DNA of 64,000 nucleotides from Paraburkholderia kururiensis (GTDB taxonomy: Bacteria; Pseudomonadota; Gammaproteobacteria; Burkholderiales; Burkholderiaceae): the NCBI RefSeq assembly GCF_034424375.1, contig NZ_CP139965.1:6262001-6326000 (forward strand), in the 5' to 3' direction. Made by a program: the position numbers and the translations under genes. This document shows positions 56,190 through 64,000 of this stretch, piece by piece. The first letter of the stretch is position 1. Every line of letters begins with the position of its first letter. The notes beneath the pieces are model-generated. The model worked only from the letters and a program-made list of their open reading frames with translations, made no database searches and was not told where the DNA came from.

Positions 56190-57278
56190 TTACTGCTTCG
56201 GTTTCACGACTTCCGTCTGCTTGCCCGAGCTGCCGATCACGTCGTTCTTCCAGCGCGTGGTCCAGTCGGCCTTCTTCGTCATCACCTGGTTCCAGTCCAC
56301 GGGAATCAGCTTCACGCCCGCAATCGCCTGCTTCACGGTTTCGCCGTTCTTGCCCGAGAGCGGCACGTCGGTGCGCGCCGGAATGCCGAACACGTCGGGC
56401 ACCTTCTCCTGCACGTCCTTCGACATCAGATAGTCGATCAGCTTCTTGCCGCCCGCCTGGTTCGGACCATTCTTGATGAGGCCGATCGCGTACGGCAGCT
56501 GGAACGTGGTGGGCTGGCCGTTCGACTCCGCGGCAAGGAACACCGGCTTCAGCGAGAGGCCGCCGTTCGCGGCGTCGTCCAGATCCATCTGCAGGTCGCC
56601 GTTGGCCACCGCGATCTCGTTACGCGAGAGCAGCACGTCGAGGTAGCCCGTGCCCTTGGTGTGGAACTTCGCGCTTTGTTCGAGCTTCTTCAGGTAGTCG
56701 AATGCCTTGTCCTCGCCCATCAGCGACGTGGTGAGAATGATCACCGCCATGCCGTCGCCCGCCGTGGCCGGGTTCGAGTACGCGACCTTGCCGCTGTAGT
56801 CCGGGTGCAGCAGATCGGCGAACGTCTTCGGCTGGGTCTTCACGACTTCCGGATTGATCGCGAACGAGAAGTAGTTGTTGACGAACGTGGCCCACGCGCC
56901 GTCCGACGCCTTCGCGATGGCCGGCACGTTCTTGTAGTTCACGCTCTGATAGTTCTGCAGCAGGCCGCCCTGCGCCGCCTGCTGGATGAACGGCGGCAGC
57001 GTGACGATCACGTCGGCCTTCGGCGCATCCTTTTCGATGGTCGCGCGGTTCACCACTTCGCCGCTACCGGCCGTCACGATGTTCACCTTCACGCCTTCCT
57101 TCTTCTCGAAGGCCGGCAGTACGTCGCGGTAGAGATTTTCGAGCCCGTCGGCCGTGTACAGCACGACTGCGTCGGCTGCGTGGGCCGGCATCACGGCGCC
57201 TTCCATCAAGGCCGCAGCCGCGAGCAGCGGCACCAGCTTGCGGACGGCGCTTGCGAGAAGGGAATGCTTCATTGTCAT
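56190..57278 (-). CDS. phnS: 2-aminoethylphosphonate-binding periplasmic protein
   Basis: 362 residues. Signal peptide ending in MPAHA before ADAVVLYTADGLENLYRD. The mature protein is of the family 1/Fe(3+)-binding-like type, with TAGSGEVVNRATIEKDAPKADVIVTLPPF and YSNPATAGDGMAVIILTTSLMGE. This is the class found with phnTUV. GGAGAG lies 5 bases before the ATG at 57278. It is the first gene of the minus-strand phn transcript and is divergent from phnW, so both arms probably share control in the gap. Confidence 0.92.
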   Translation of the reverse strand: MTMKHSLLASAVRKLVPLLAAAALMEGAVMPAHAADAVVLYTADGLENLYRDVLPAFEKKEGVKVNIVTAGSGEVVNRATIEKDAPKADVIVTLPPFIQQAAQGGLLQNYQSVNYKNVPAIAKASDGAWATFVNNYFSFAINPEVVKTQPKTFADLLHPDYSGKVAYSNPATAGDGMAVIILTTSLMGEDKAFDYLKKLEQSAKFHTKGTGYLDVLLSRNEIAVANGDLQMDLDDAANGGLSLKPVFLAAESNGQPTTFQLPYAIGLIKNGPNQAGGKKLIDYLMSKDVQEKVPDVFGIPARTDVPLSGKNGETVKQAIAGVKLIPVDWNQVMTKKADWTTRWKNDVIGSSGKQTEVVKPKQ

Positions 57279-57664
57279 GTCGCTCTCCGAAGGCATAAAG
57301 ATGAGACGGGACGCCCGGCATGCGGACTAACCCGGTAGCAGGTGTGATTGGGACGACGGCGCCGGCCTTCCGGTTGTGGCATGAATTGCAGATTGCAGAC
57401 AATCCATGCGTCACGCGCCCCGGCGCGGTCGCTTGCGCGGCTCGCGGCGGGTGCCGCCAAAGCCCTTTGGAGCCCTTTAAAGCCCCGTCTTGCAGGGCAC
57501 GGCAAGAATCACAGCGTTTCGTGACAGCGCCATGACGATTGGATCAATTTCCAGAAAATGACACAATTCGCCAATAAAGTGCATATCATCGAGACACTGC
57601 GGCTGCCCGTTCGTGTCCCCTGCGGCCTGCGTTCCTCGCTGCCCTCATCCATTCGCCGGAGGCC
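57279..57664. promoter_or_regulatory. Divergent control region between phnS and phnW
   Basis: 386 bp. AT-rich at 57530-57595, with the small dyad ATTGGATCAAT (57538-57548) and, later, TATCAT (57584-57589) as a possible -10 for phnW. A GC-rich part (57420-57490) contains AAAGCCCTTTGGAGCCCTTTAAAGCCC-like repeats. No gene was found. Confidence 0.45.
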
Positions 57665-58780
57665 ATGTTGATTCTCGGAAACGATCCCGTCCTGCTCACG
57701 CCCGGTCCGCTCACCACGTCGCCCGCGACGCGCGAGGCGATGCTGCGCGACTGGGGCTCCTGGGACGCGGCCTTCAACCGCATCACGCAAAGCGTCTGCG
57801 CCGATCTCGTGCAGATCGTACATGGCGAAAATGACTACGTCTGCGTGCCGCTGCAGGGCAGCGGCACCTTCTCCGTGGAAGCCGCCATCGGCACGCTCGT
57901 GCCGCGCAACGGCTGCGTGCTGGTGCCCGACAACGGCGCCTACTGCGCGCGCATCGTGCGCATTCTGGAGCGCATGGGCATTGCTCACGTGGCGCTGCCG
58001 CTCGGCGAAGACGAACCCGCGACGGCCGCCGCCGTGGAAGACGCGCTGAATCGCGACTCGCGCATCACGCACGTCGCGCTCGTGCATCTGGAAACGAGCG
58101 CGGGCCTGCTCAATCCGCTCGATGCCATCGCCGCCGTGTGCAAGCGGCACGGCAAGCGGCTGATCGTGGACGCGATGAGTTCGTTCGGCGCGCTGCCCAT
58201 CGATCTGCGCGACGGCGGCATCGACGCCGTGATCTCGGCGAGCGGCAAATGTCTGGAGGGCGTGCCCGGCATGGGCTTCGTGATCGTGCGGCGCACGCTG
58301 CTGGAGGAATGCGCGGGACGCTCGCCGTCGCTCGCGCTGGATCTGCACGACCAGTACGTCTACCTGCGGAAGACCGCGCAGTGGCGCTTCACGCCGCCCA
58401 CGCACGTGGTCGCGGCGTTGCGCCATGCGCTCGACCGCTTCGCGGCCGAAGGCGGCCAGCCCGCTCGCGGCGCGCGCTACACGCGCAACTGCGCGGTGCT
58501 GATAGAAGGCATGAGGGACCTGGGCTTCGAGCCGTTTCTACGGCCCGACGTGCAGGCGCCCGTGATCGTGACGTTCCACGCGCCGCGCGACCCGGCATGG
58601 CGTTTCGCGGATTTCTACGCCGCCGTGCGCGAAGCGGGCTACATCCTCTACCCCGGCAAGCTCACCCAGGTGGAGACGTTTCGCGTGGGCTGCATCGGCG
58701 CCATCGACGCCAACGAGATGCACAACGCCGTCGCCGCGATCGGCCGTACGGTGGCGGCGCTCGGGCTGCACGTCAGGTAA
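57665..58780 (+). CDS. phnW: 2-aminoethylphosphonate--pyruvate transaminase
   Basis: 371 residues, PLP fold type I. It starts LILGNDPVLLTPGPLTTSPATREAMLRDWGSWD, the family opening, and carries SSFGALPIDLRD and the PLP Lys in SASGKCLEGVPGMGFVIV. It converts 2-AEP and pyruvate to phosphonoacetaldehyde and alanine, the first catabolic step. The ATG has GGAGG six bases upstream. Its stop codon directly abuts the stop of the convergent DeoR gene. No phosphonoacetaldehyde hydrolase (phnX) follows, which is why the PhnY-PhnA route is inferred. Confidence 0.96.
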   Translation: MLILGNDPVLLTPGPLTTSPATREAMLRDWGSWDAAFNRITQSVCADLVQIVHGENDYVCVPLQGSGTFSVEAAIGTLVPRNGCVLVPDNGAYCARIVRILERMGIAHVALPLGEDEPATAAAVEDALNRDSRITHVALVHLETSAGLLNPLDAIAAVCKRHGKRLIVDAMSSFGALPIDLRDGGIDAVISASGKCLEGVPGMGFVIVRRTLLEECAGRSPSLALDLHDQYVYLRKTAQWRFTPPTHVVAALRHALDRFAAEGGQPARGARYTRNCAVLIEGMRDLGFEPFLRPDVQAPVIVTFHAPRDPAWRFADFYAAVREAGYILYPGKLTQVETFRVGCIGAIDANEMHNAVAAIGRTVAALGLHVR

Positions 58781-59536
58781 TCACGCCACCACGATTTCCG
58801 GGCCGCGCGCCGTGATCGCCTTCGCGATGGCGCGCTCCGGCGCGAGTTCGGTCACGACGTAACGCACGGTTTCGAAGCCGTTGATGCGCACGGGCGTGAT
58901 GCGTCCGAACTTCGAATGGTCGGCCACCACGATGGCCGTGCCGGCCGCGCCCAGCATGCGGCTGCGCACCTCGGCCACCATCCGCGAATAGTCGGTCAGG
59001 TAGCCTTCGGCCGTGATGCCGCCCGCGCCCACGAACGCGAAATCGGCGTGGTACTGCGCGAGCTGCTGCACGGTGTCGAGCCCGAAGGTGGCGTCTTCGC
59101 TGTCCGAAAGTTCGCCGCCGAGGAGCGTCACGTGATTGTCGTTGCGGCGGCCCAGCAGCAGCGCGATGCGCCAGTCGTTCGTATAGACGGTGAGCCGGTG
59201 GTGCGCCGTGAGCGCGCGCGCCACCGCATGCGTGGTGCTGCCCGAATCGATGATGACGGACACGCCGTCGGGCACCAGTTGCGCCGCGCGTTCACCGATG
59301 GCGCGCTTCGCGCTGGCATTCGCGGCTTCGCGCACGTCGAGGTCGGGCTCGCGACGCTCGTTGGAGAGTGCGCCGCCATGCGTCGTCACGATCAGGCCGC
59401 GGCCCGCCAAGGTATTGAGATCGCGCCGGATGGTCTCGCGCGAGACGTTCAGTTCGCGTACCAGTTCGGCCACCGAGAGTGCGCCGTGCTTCGCGACCTG
59501 CGTAAGGATGTATTGATGACGTTGTTCTGCAAGCAT
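58781..59536 (-). CDS. DeoR-family regulator
   Basis: 251 residues. N-terminal helix-turn-helix (LSVAELVRELNVSRETIRRDLNTLAGRGLI, the DeoR signature) and a C-terminal DeoRC sugar-phosphate-binding domain (VSVIIDSGSTTHAVARAL, DFAFVGAGGITAEGYLTD, VVADHSKFGR). It is convergent with phnW with no intervening base. DeoR proteins usually sense phosphorylated sugars; a phosphonate intermediate is possible but speculative. Confidence 0.92.
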   Translation of the reverse strand: MLAEQRHQYILTQVAKHGALSVAELVRELNVSRETIRRDLNTLAGRGLIVTTHGGALSNERREPDLDVREAANASAKRAIGERAAQLVPDGVSVIIDSGSTTHAVARALTAHHRLTVYTNDWRIALLLGRRNDNHVTLLGGELSDSEDATFGLDTVQQLAQYHADFAFVGAGGITAEGYLTDYSRMVAEVRSRMLGAAGTAIVVADHSKFGRITPVRINGFETVRYVVTELAPERAIAKAITARGPEIVVA

Positions 59537-59889
59537 CGCGTTGTCCGGGCCCCGGGGCAGCAGCGGTAAGGTTGAGCCGCCGTATTGTATTACGTGAAAC
59601 CGGGCGACAGAATGCGTGCGCCGGCATGAACCACCCCATGCGAGCGGCCTGCGCCAAGGCGTCCAGCCTGCTGGAACGCAGCCCTCGCGACGCTCGTGGT
59701 CAGGCCCGTGGTGGCGGCCGGGGTGACGCTCGGGTTACGCCCGGGTTACGCCCTTGTATGCGGCCCTGAGCGCAAACCCCTATGCCCCGCGCCCCGGCGT
59801 TCCCTGTTACCCTCAACGCTCCGATTGCGTGTCGAAGACCCGGACCCGCGCCGCCTTGCAGGCGGCACCGTCGACCTTCGGCTGCCTTC
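59537..59889. other. Intergenic region with an 11-bp tandem duplication
   Basis: 353 bp between the divergent DeoR and UbiB-like genes. CGGGTTACGCC is exactly duplicated at 59731-59752. No coding frame or clear promoter was recognised. Confidence 0.6.
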
Positions 59890-61470
59890 ATGCATTCCGT
59901 GCGTTCCATGCGTTCACTGTTCCGTCGCTTCCTGCTCGTCCTCTGTGCCTTGCGTTATGGCGCCCGCCTGCTCTGGCGCGCGGCGCCCGAGCATCACAAG
60001 CTCCACTGGTTCGTCACGCTGCTCTCGGGCATGCACGAGGCCGGCAGCGCGCCGCCGGGACTCGCCGCCGCGCTGCCGCGTCTCGCGCCGGTCGCCGGTG
60101 CCTTCGCGCAGGCCCTCGCCGCGCATCCCGAACTGGCGCAAAGCACGCTGCACGACGCGCTCGACGCCGTCGCGCATCTCGAAGAGCCCCTTCCCCCGGC
60201 CGCCGCCGAGGCCGCGCTGCACACCGCCTTCGGCCGCCCGCTCGCCGACCTCTTCACCTCGATCGATCTCACGCCCGTGCACACGGGCTTCTGCGAGCAG
60301 ACTCACATCGCGCAGCTCGCGGTGCCGGTCAACGGTCATCGCACTGTGGCGATCAAGCTGTTGCGCGCGCACGAAGTCGAGCAGGTGGGCGACGAAGCCG
60401 CGCTGCTGCGCGGCGCCGCGCACTGGATGGAACGCTTCTTCCCCGCCGCGCGCAGGCTCGACGCGCAGGCACTCGCGGACGCGTTCACGCAGGACATCCA
60501 GCGCCGCTTCGATCTGCGCGAGCAGGCCGCAAGCCTCAGCCAGACCGGCCGGCAGTTCGAAGGCGACACGCGCCTCGTGGTGCCCGACGTGATCTGGGAA
60601 CTGTGCACGGCGCGCACGCTCGTCGTGCAGCACGTCGAAGCGGTGCCGGCTCTCGACATCGCGACGCTGCACGCACACCACGTGAACGTGGCCGAAGTGG
60701 CCGTGCATCTGATCGAGGTCGTGACGCAGCAGGCGTTCGAACACGGCTTCTTCCACGCGGCGCTCGACGCCCGACGCGTGCGCGTAAGCGTCGAGCCCGA
60801 GAGCCGCGGGCGACTCGTGCTGGCCGAGTTCGCGGTGATGTCGAGCCTTTCGTCGCCGGAGCGCGACTTCTTCGTTCACGGCGCCACCGCGCTCTTCGAA
60901 CAGGATTACGGACGGCTTGCGCAGATCCACCAGGCCGCCGGCCACGTGCCCGCGGCCACGCGCACGGAGCAGCTCGAAGCCGAATTGCGCACGCGCAGCG
61001 AGGCCCATTTCGCAGCGGCTCCCGAAGACCGTTCAGCGGGCGCGGCGTTCCACCATCTGCTGCACGCGGTCCAGCCGTTCGACGGCGCCGTGCCCGCGCG
61101 GCTCGTCACGGCGCAGCGGGCCTTCAGCCAGGCCGAAACGCTTGCGCGCACCCTTCATCCCGAGATCGACTCATGGAACGTTGCGCGCGGCGTGCTGGCC
61201 GATATCGCGCGGCGCGACCTGGGGCATCGCGGCTGGATCACGCGGCTCTCGCGCGAACTGCCGCACCTCGCGCACATGGTGCCGCGCATGCCGCAACTGC
61301 TCGTGCGCTATCTGGAGCACGAGCATCGCGCGGATCGCCATGACGCACGGCTGCGGCTGGCCGCGGAAATCCGCCGCGAGCATCGGCGCACGCGTGCGCT
61401 GCTGTGGGCGTGCGCGCTCTGCGGCGGTGTGCTGGGCGCCAGCGCGATCGTGCTGACGGTGGTTCGCTGA
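59890..61470 (+). CDS. UbiB/ABC1-like protein with degenerate kinase motifs
   Basis: 526 residues. The N-terminus (FLLVLCALRYGARLLWRAAP) and overall layout resemble UbiB/AarF atypical kinases that support ubiquinone biosynthesis: a nucleotide-binding Lys (VAIKLLRA, about 155), then TQDIQRRFDLREQAASLSQ. The landmark residues are lost: no KxGQ motif is seen near the N-terminus, the catalytic-loop block HADxHPGN is HAALDARRV (about 287-295), and the DFG is EFA (about 314). One C-terminal membrane helix is present (LLWACALCGGVLGASAIVL). The ATG at 59890 was chosen for the hydrophobic start. The frame is intact, so this looks like a maintained pseudokinase rather than a decayed gene. Confidence 0.75.
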   Translation: MHSVRSMRSLFRRFLLVLCALRYGARLLWRAAPEHHKLHWFVTLLSGMHEAGSAPPGLAAALPRLAPVAGAFAQALAAHPELAQSTLHDALDAVAHLEEPLPPAAAEAALHTAFGRPLADLFTSIDLTPVHTGFCEQTHIAQLAVPVNGHRTVAIKLLRAHEVEQVGDEAALLRGAAHWMERFFPAARRLDAQALADAFTQDIQRRFDLREQAASLSQTGRQFEGDTRLVVPDVIWELCTARTLVVQHVEAVPALDIATLHAHHVNVAEVAVHLIEVVTQQAFEHGFFHAALDARRVRVSVEPESRGRLVLAEFAVMSSLSSPERDFFVHGATALFEQDYGRLAQIHQAAGHVPAATRTEQLEAELRTRSEAHFAAAPEDRSAGAAFHHLLHAVQPFDGAVPARLVTAQRAFSQAETLARTLHPEIDSWNVARGVLADIARRDLGHRGWITRLSRELPHLAHMVPRMPQLLVRYLEHEHRADRHDARLRLAAEIRREHRRTRALLWACALCGGVLGASAIVLTVVR

Positions 61471-61506
61471 ACGGAAGCGGCGCGATGCCACGAGGAAGAC
61501 GCAGCG

Positions 61507-62913
61507 CTAGATCACCTTCCCCGGATTCAGAATGCCGTTCGGGTCGAGCGCGCGCTTGATCGCGACCATCGCGGCCAGCTCTTCGGACGAGCGCGACACC
61601 GCCAGGAACTCGCGCTTGAGCAGCCCGATGCCGTGCTCGGCGGACACCGAGCCGCCGTACGGCGCCAGCATCGCGTAGACAAACGCATAGACGTCGTGAT
61701 GCGAGACGCCGGGCACCGAGTGACCGTCGACGGTCACGTGCAGATTCGAGTCGCCGATGTGCCCGAAGAAGTACGAGCGATTGCCCGGCCAGCGACGGTC
61801 CAGCTCCGCGCGGCAATGATCGACGAAGTGCCCGATGTCGCCGATGGGCAGGCTCACGTCGAAATTGATGGGATCGAGCCGCGCGGGAAACTCCGCCGTG
61901 CATTCGCGGATGGCCCAGAGCGCACGCGCATCGGCCACCGTCTGTGCGATCACGGCATCGCGGACGGCGCCGTCTTCCAGCGCCTCGCCCAGCAGCGTCG
62001 CGAACCGTTCGCCGTCGTCGGCGGCATCGAAGCTCGTGTGCTCCACGAGCGCATAGAGCGGGTGCGCCGTGGCGAACGGCGAACGTCCGCCCGCCGTGAG
62101 CGCGACGCCGAAGTCGAAGAAGTCCGGCCACATGATTTCGAACGCGCCGATGTCGTTGCCCACCCGCGCCGACAGCCGCCGCAGCAGACTCACCACGGCG
62201 TCGTAGCTTTCGAGCGCGACAAGGGCCGTATGCCGAGCGGCACGTCGCGGTTGCAGGCGCAGCACGGCGCGCGTGATGATGCCGAGCGTGCCTTCGGAGC
62301 CGATGAAAAGCTGCTTCAGGTCGTAGCCGGTGTTGTTCTTCACCATCTTGTTCATCGAACTCAGCACGGCGCCGCTCGCGAGCACTACCTCGAGCCCGAG
62401 CACCTGCTCGCGGGCCGTGCCCGACTGGATCACGCGATTGCCGCCCGCATTCGTCGCGAGATTGCCGCCGATCTGGCACGAGCCGCGTGCGCCGAGATCG
62501 AGCGCAAGCTCGAAGCCCGCTGCTTCGGCCGCTTCCTGGGCCGCCTGCAGCGTGGTGCCCGCGCGCACGGTGAGCGTGGCCGCGGCGCGGTCGATCTCTT
62601 CCACGCCCGCGAGACGGTCGAGCGCCATCGCGATGTCGGTTGCGCGCGCCACGGCGCCTGCCGCGAGTCCTGTCATGCCGCCTTGCGGCACCACGGGCTG
62701 ATGCGCCTCGTTGCAGATGGCGAGCGCCCGGGACACGTCTTCGGTCGTGCGCGGCAGCAGCAGCGCCGCGGGCCGCGCCGGCGCGTGATGCGTCCAGTCC
62801 GTCATGGACCGCTCGCCGATCGCGTCGCCGGTGCGCACCGCGTCGCTGCCCAGCGCCTCGCGCAGCGCGGCGATGGTCGATAGAAGCGAAGCGGCCGCGC
62901 TCGAATCCGTCAT
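61507..62913 (-). CDS. FAD-binding oxidase (GlcD/D-lactate dehydrogenase family)
   Basis: 468 residues. A PCMH-type FAD-binding domain (LPRTTEDVSRALAICNEAHQ, PVVPQGGMTGLAAGAV, GARGSCQIGGNLATNAGGNR) and a C-terminal FAD-oxidase domain with YFFGHIGDSNLHV and SAEHGIGLLKRE. The family oxidises D-2-hydroxy acids such as D-lactate, glycolate or 2-hydroxyglutarate. Its ATG overlaps the stop of the dioxygenase gene upstream, so the two are coupled. The substrate is not readable. Confidence 0.92.
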   Translation of the reverse strand: MTDSSAAASLLSTIAALREALGSDAVRTGDAIGERSMTDWTHHAPARPAALLLPRTTEDVSRALAICNEAHQPVVPQGGMTGLAAGAVARATDIAMALDRLAGVEEIDRAAATLTVRAGTTLQAAQEAAEAAGFELALDLGARGSCQIGGNLATNAGGNRVIQSGTAREQVLGLEVVLASGAVLSSMNKMVKNNTGYDLKQLFIGSEGTLGIITRAVLRLQPRRAARHTALVALESYDAVVSLLRRLSARVGNDIGAFEIMWPDFFDFGVALTAGGRSPFATAHPLYALVEHTSFDAADDGERFATLLGEALEDGAVRDAVIAQTVADARALWAIRECTAEFPARLDPINFDVSLPIGDIGHFVDHCRAELDRRWPGNRSYFFGHIGDSNLHVTVDGHSVPGVSHHDVYAFVYAMLAPYGGSVSAEHGIGLLKREFLAVSRSSEELAAMVAIKRALDPNGILNPGKVI

Positions 62914-63917
62914 GCTGTTTTCTCCTGCTGTCCTGGTTGTTCCTGCTGCTGGGCCGCGAGCTTCTTGCGATAGCCCATCGAATCGTTGATGCGCCCAAGG
63001 ATGTAGTCACCCGCCGCGACGGGCGGATAGCGCACGTCCGCAGCCGCGGTGCCCAGATCGCGCGGGTCCACCGTCGCACTGTACGTGGGGTCGTAGAACG
63101 TGGCGATCGAATAGCGCTCGCGGCCCGATGCATTGATCACGCGGTGCAGCGTGGAGCGGAAGCGGTCGTTGGTCCAGCGCGCGAGCAGATCGCCCACGTT
63201 CACGACGAAGCTGCCCGGCATGGGCGGCGCATCGACCCAGGTTTCGTTCGCGATCTCGCGCACCTGAAGCCCGCCCACCTGGTCTTGCCACAAGAGCGTG
63301 ATGCAGCCGTAGTCCGTGTGCGGCGCGACGCCGAACTGGTCTTCGTCGGACTGCGGCGGCTGCGGCGGGTAATAAACCATCTGCGTGCGCTGCATCCGCT
63401 TCGTATAGCGCGAGGCGAAGAAGTGCTCGTCGATGCCGAGCCCCACGGCCACCGCGCGCAACAGATCTGCGCCGCACTGCGCGACGGCTTCGTAGTAGCC
63501 GTACAGCACCGGTTGCAGCGACGGCATGAAGTCCGGCCAGTTGTTCGGCCCGCGCAAGGCCTGACCCGCGAGCACGTCGGGATCGTCTTCGGGCAACTCC
63601 AGGCCGATGCTGAAGAACTCCTTGTAGTCGGGGCGCGTGGCCTGGTACATCGTGGCGTCGCCGAGCGAATTGAAGCCGCGGTGCCGCTTGTTGACCGCCG
63701 CGCGCCGCTTCGTCTCCACCGGAAACGCGAAGAACGTGTGGGCCGCTTCCTCGGCCGCGTCGATCACGTGCTGCGGCACGCCGTGATTCACGATGTAGAA
63801 GAAGCCGATCGTCGTGCACGCGTCGTAAATCTCGCGGCCGGCGCGCGCGAGAGCGGCAGCGTCGCCCGCGCGCACGCCGGCAAAGTCGATTACGGGGATG
63901 GTGGCAACGGACGGCAT
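62910..63917 (-). CDS. Isopenicillin-N-synthase-like Fe(II)/2-oxoglutarate dioxygenase
   Basis: 335 residues. N-terminal DIOX_N domain (IPVIDFAGVRAGD, TTIGFFYIVNHGVP), then the jelly-roll core with HxD (APHTDYGCITLLWQDQ), distal His (STLHRVIN) and the RxS co-substrate pair (GRERYSIATFYDP). Bacterial relatives act on small hydroxy acids, amino acids or flavonoid-like compounds. The ATG at 63917 has GAGGAG upstream. It is the first gene of a two-gene unit with the FAD oxidase; a perfect palindrome lies about 50 bp upstream. Confidence 0.92.
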   Translation of the reverse strand: MPSVATIPVIDFAGVRAGDAAALARAGREIYDACTTIGFFYIVNHGVPQHVIDAAEEAAHTFFAFPVETKRRAAVNKRHRGFNSLGDATMYQATRPDYKEFFSIGLELPEDDPDVLAGQALRGPNNWPDFMPSLQPVLYGYYEAVAQCGADLLRAVAVGLGIDEHFFASRYTKRMQRTQMVYYPPQPPQSDEDQFGVAPHTDYGCITLLWQDQVGGLQVREIANETWVDAPPMPGSFVVNVGDLLARWTNDRFRSTLHRVINASGRERYSIATFYDPTYSATVDPRDLGTAAADVRYPPVAAGDYILGRINDSMGYRKKLAAQQQEQPGQQEKTA

Positions 63918-63967
63918 CGGCGGGCTCCTCGAATGAGCGTCTCGGGTACGGAGGTGCGGGTATCGAA

Positions 63968-63981
63968 GCGGTATATACCGC
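63968..63981. promoter_or_regulatory. Palindromic operator candidate upstream of the dioxygenase gene
   Basis: GCGGTATATACCGC is a perfect 14-bp palindrome, 50 bp before the start codon. Its core GTATATAC fits the GTMTAKAC consensus of HutC-type GntR regulators. Confidence 0.45.
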
Positions 63982-64000
63982 CAAAACGCCGGCCGCAAGC

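Overview
This 64 kb, GC-rich window looks like a chromosomal segment of a Burkholderia sensu lato bacterium (Paraburkholderia/Burkholderia-like; inference). The clues are uniform high-GC coding, an rrn operon with an Ile-Ala spacer, an IS407-type element, a malonate decarboxylase operon, many GntR/LysR regulators and a probable type III effector gene. No prophage, CRISPR array or integrase was seen.

Layout. 1-2.3 kb: the end of an amino-acid ABC transporter locus with two GntR/HutC-type operator palindromes, then an arylamine N-acetyltransferase. 2.4-11.3 kb: a malonate module, with an MFS transporter divergent from gntR-mdcA-mdcB-mdcC-mdcDE(fused)-mdcG-mdcH, all tightly overlapped and closed by a 14-bp hairpin. 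11.35-14.6 kb: a 1075-residue AWR-like type III effector candidate behind a textbook PIP/hrpII promoter, with no secretion genes nearby. 15-20 kb: housekeeping and stress genes (Usp, AlkB-like, RutE-like nitroreductase, a His-rich membrane protein, a metallophosphoesterase, an AI-2E family transporter). 20.1-29.7 kb: an efflux locus on the minus strand (LysR, RND pump, adaptor, outer-membrane factor, response regulator, sensor kinase). 30-34 kb: an ACS-type MFS transporter with a GH31 glycosidase. 34-37.6 kb: MgtC-like protein with a long leader, GlsB/YeaQ protein, acetyl-CoA:acid CoA-transferase and a small secreted protein. 37.7-41.2 kb: a FUSC efflux protein divergent from a LysR regulator. 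41.25-42.5 kb: an intact 1239-bp IS407-like element with a 4-bp target duplication. 42.9-48.6 kb: a complete rrn operon on the minus strand (16S, tRNA-Ile, tRNA-Ala, 23S, 5S) with promoter, boxA and terminator.

48.8-59.5 kb is a 2-aminoethylphosphonate (2-AEP) catabolic island. An ABC importer (phnSTUV) brings in 2-AEP, PhnW transaminates it to phosphonoacetaldehyde, a PhnY-type dehydrogenase oxidises this to phosphonoacetate and PhnA hydrolyses that to acetate and phosphate. An HD-domain protein of the PhnZ-like class is translationally coupled at the end, and GntR and DeoR regulators flank the parts. 59.9-64 kb: a UbiB-like protein whose kinase motifs have been lost, then a glycolate/lactate-type FAD oxidase coupled to an isopenicillin-N-synthase-like dioxygenase with a palindromic operator candidate.

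The most interesting items are the PIP-box-driven orphan effector, the UbiB-like pseudokinase, the HD oxygenase without its usual hydroxylase partner, the fused MdcD-MdcE subunit with a His-rich insert in MdcB, and many 7-14 bp tandem duplications confined to intergenic DNA. All functions are assigned by reading motifs and context; no database search was run.
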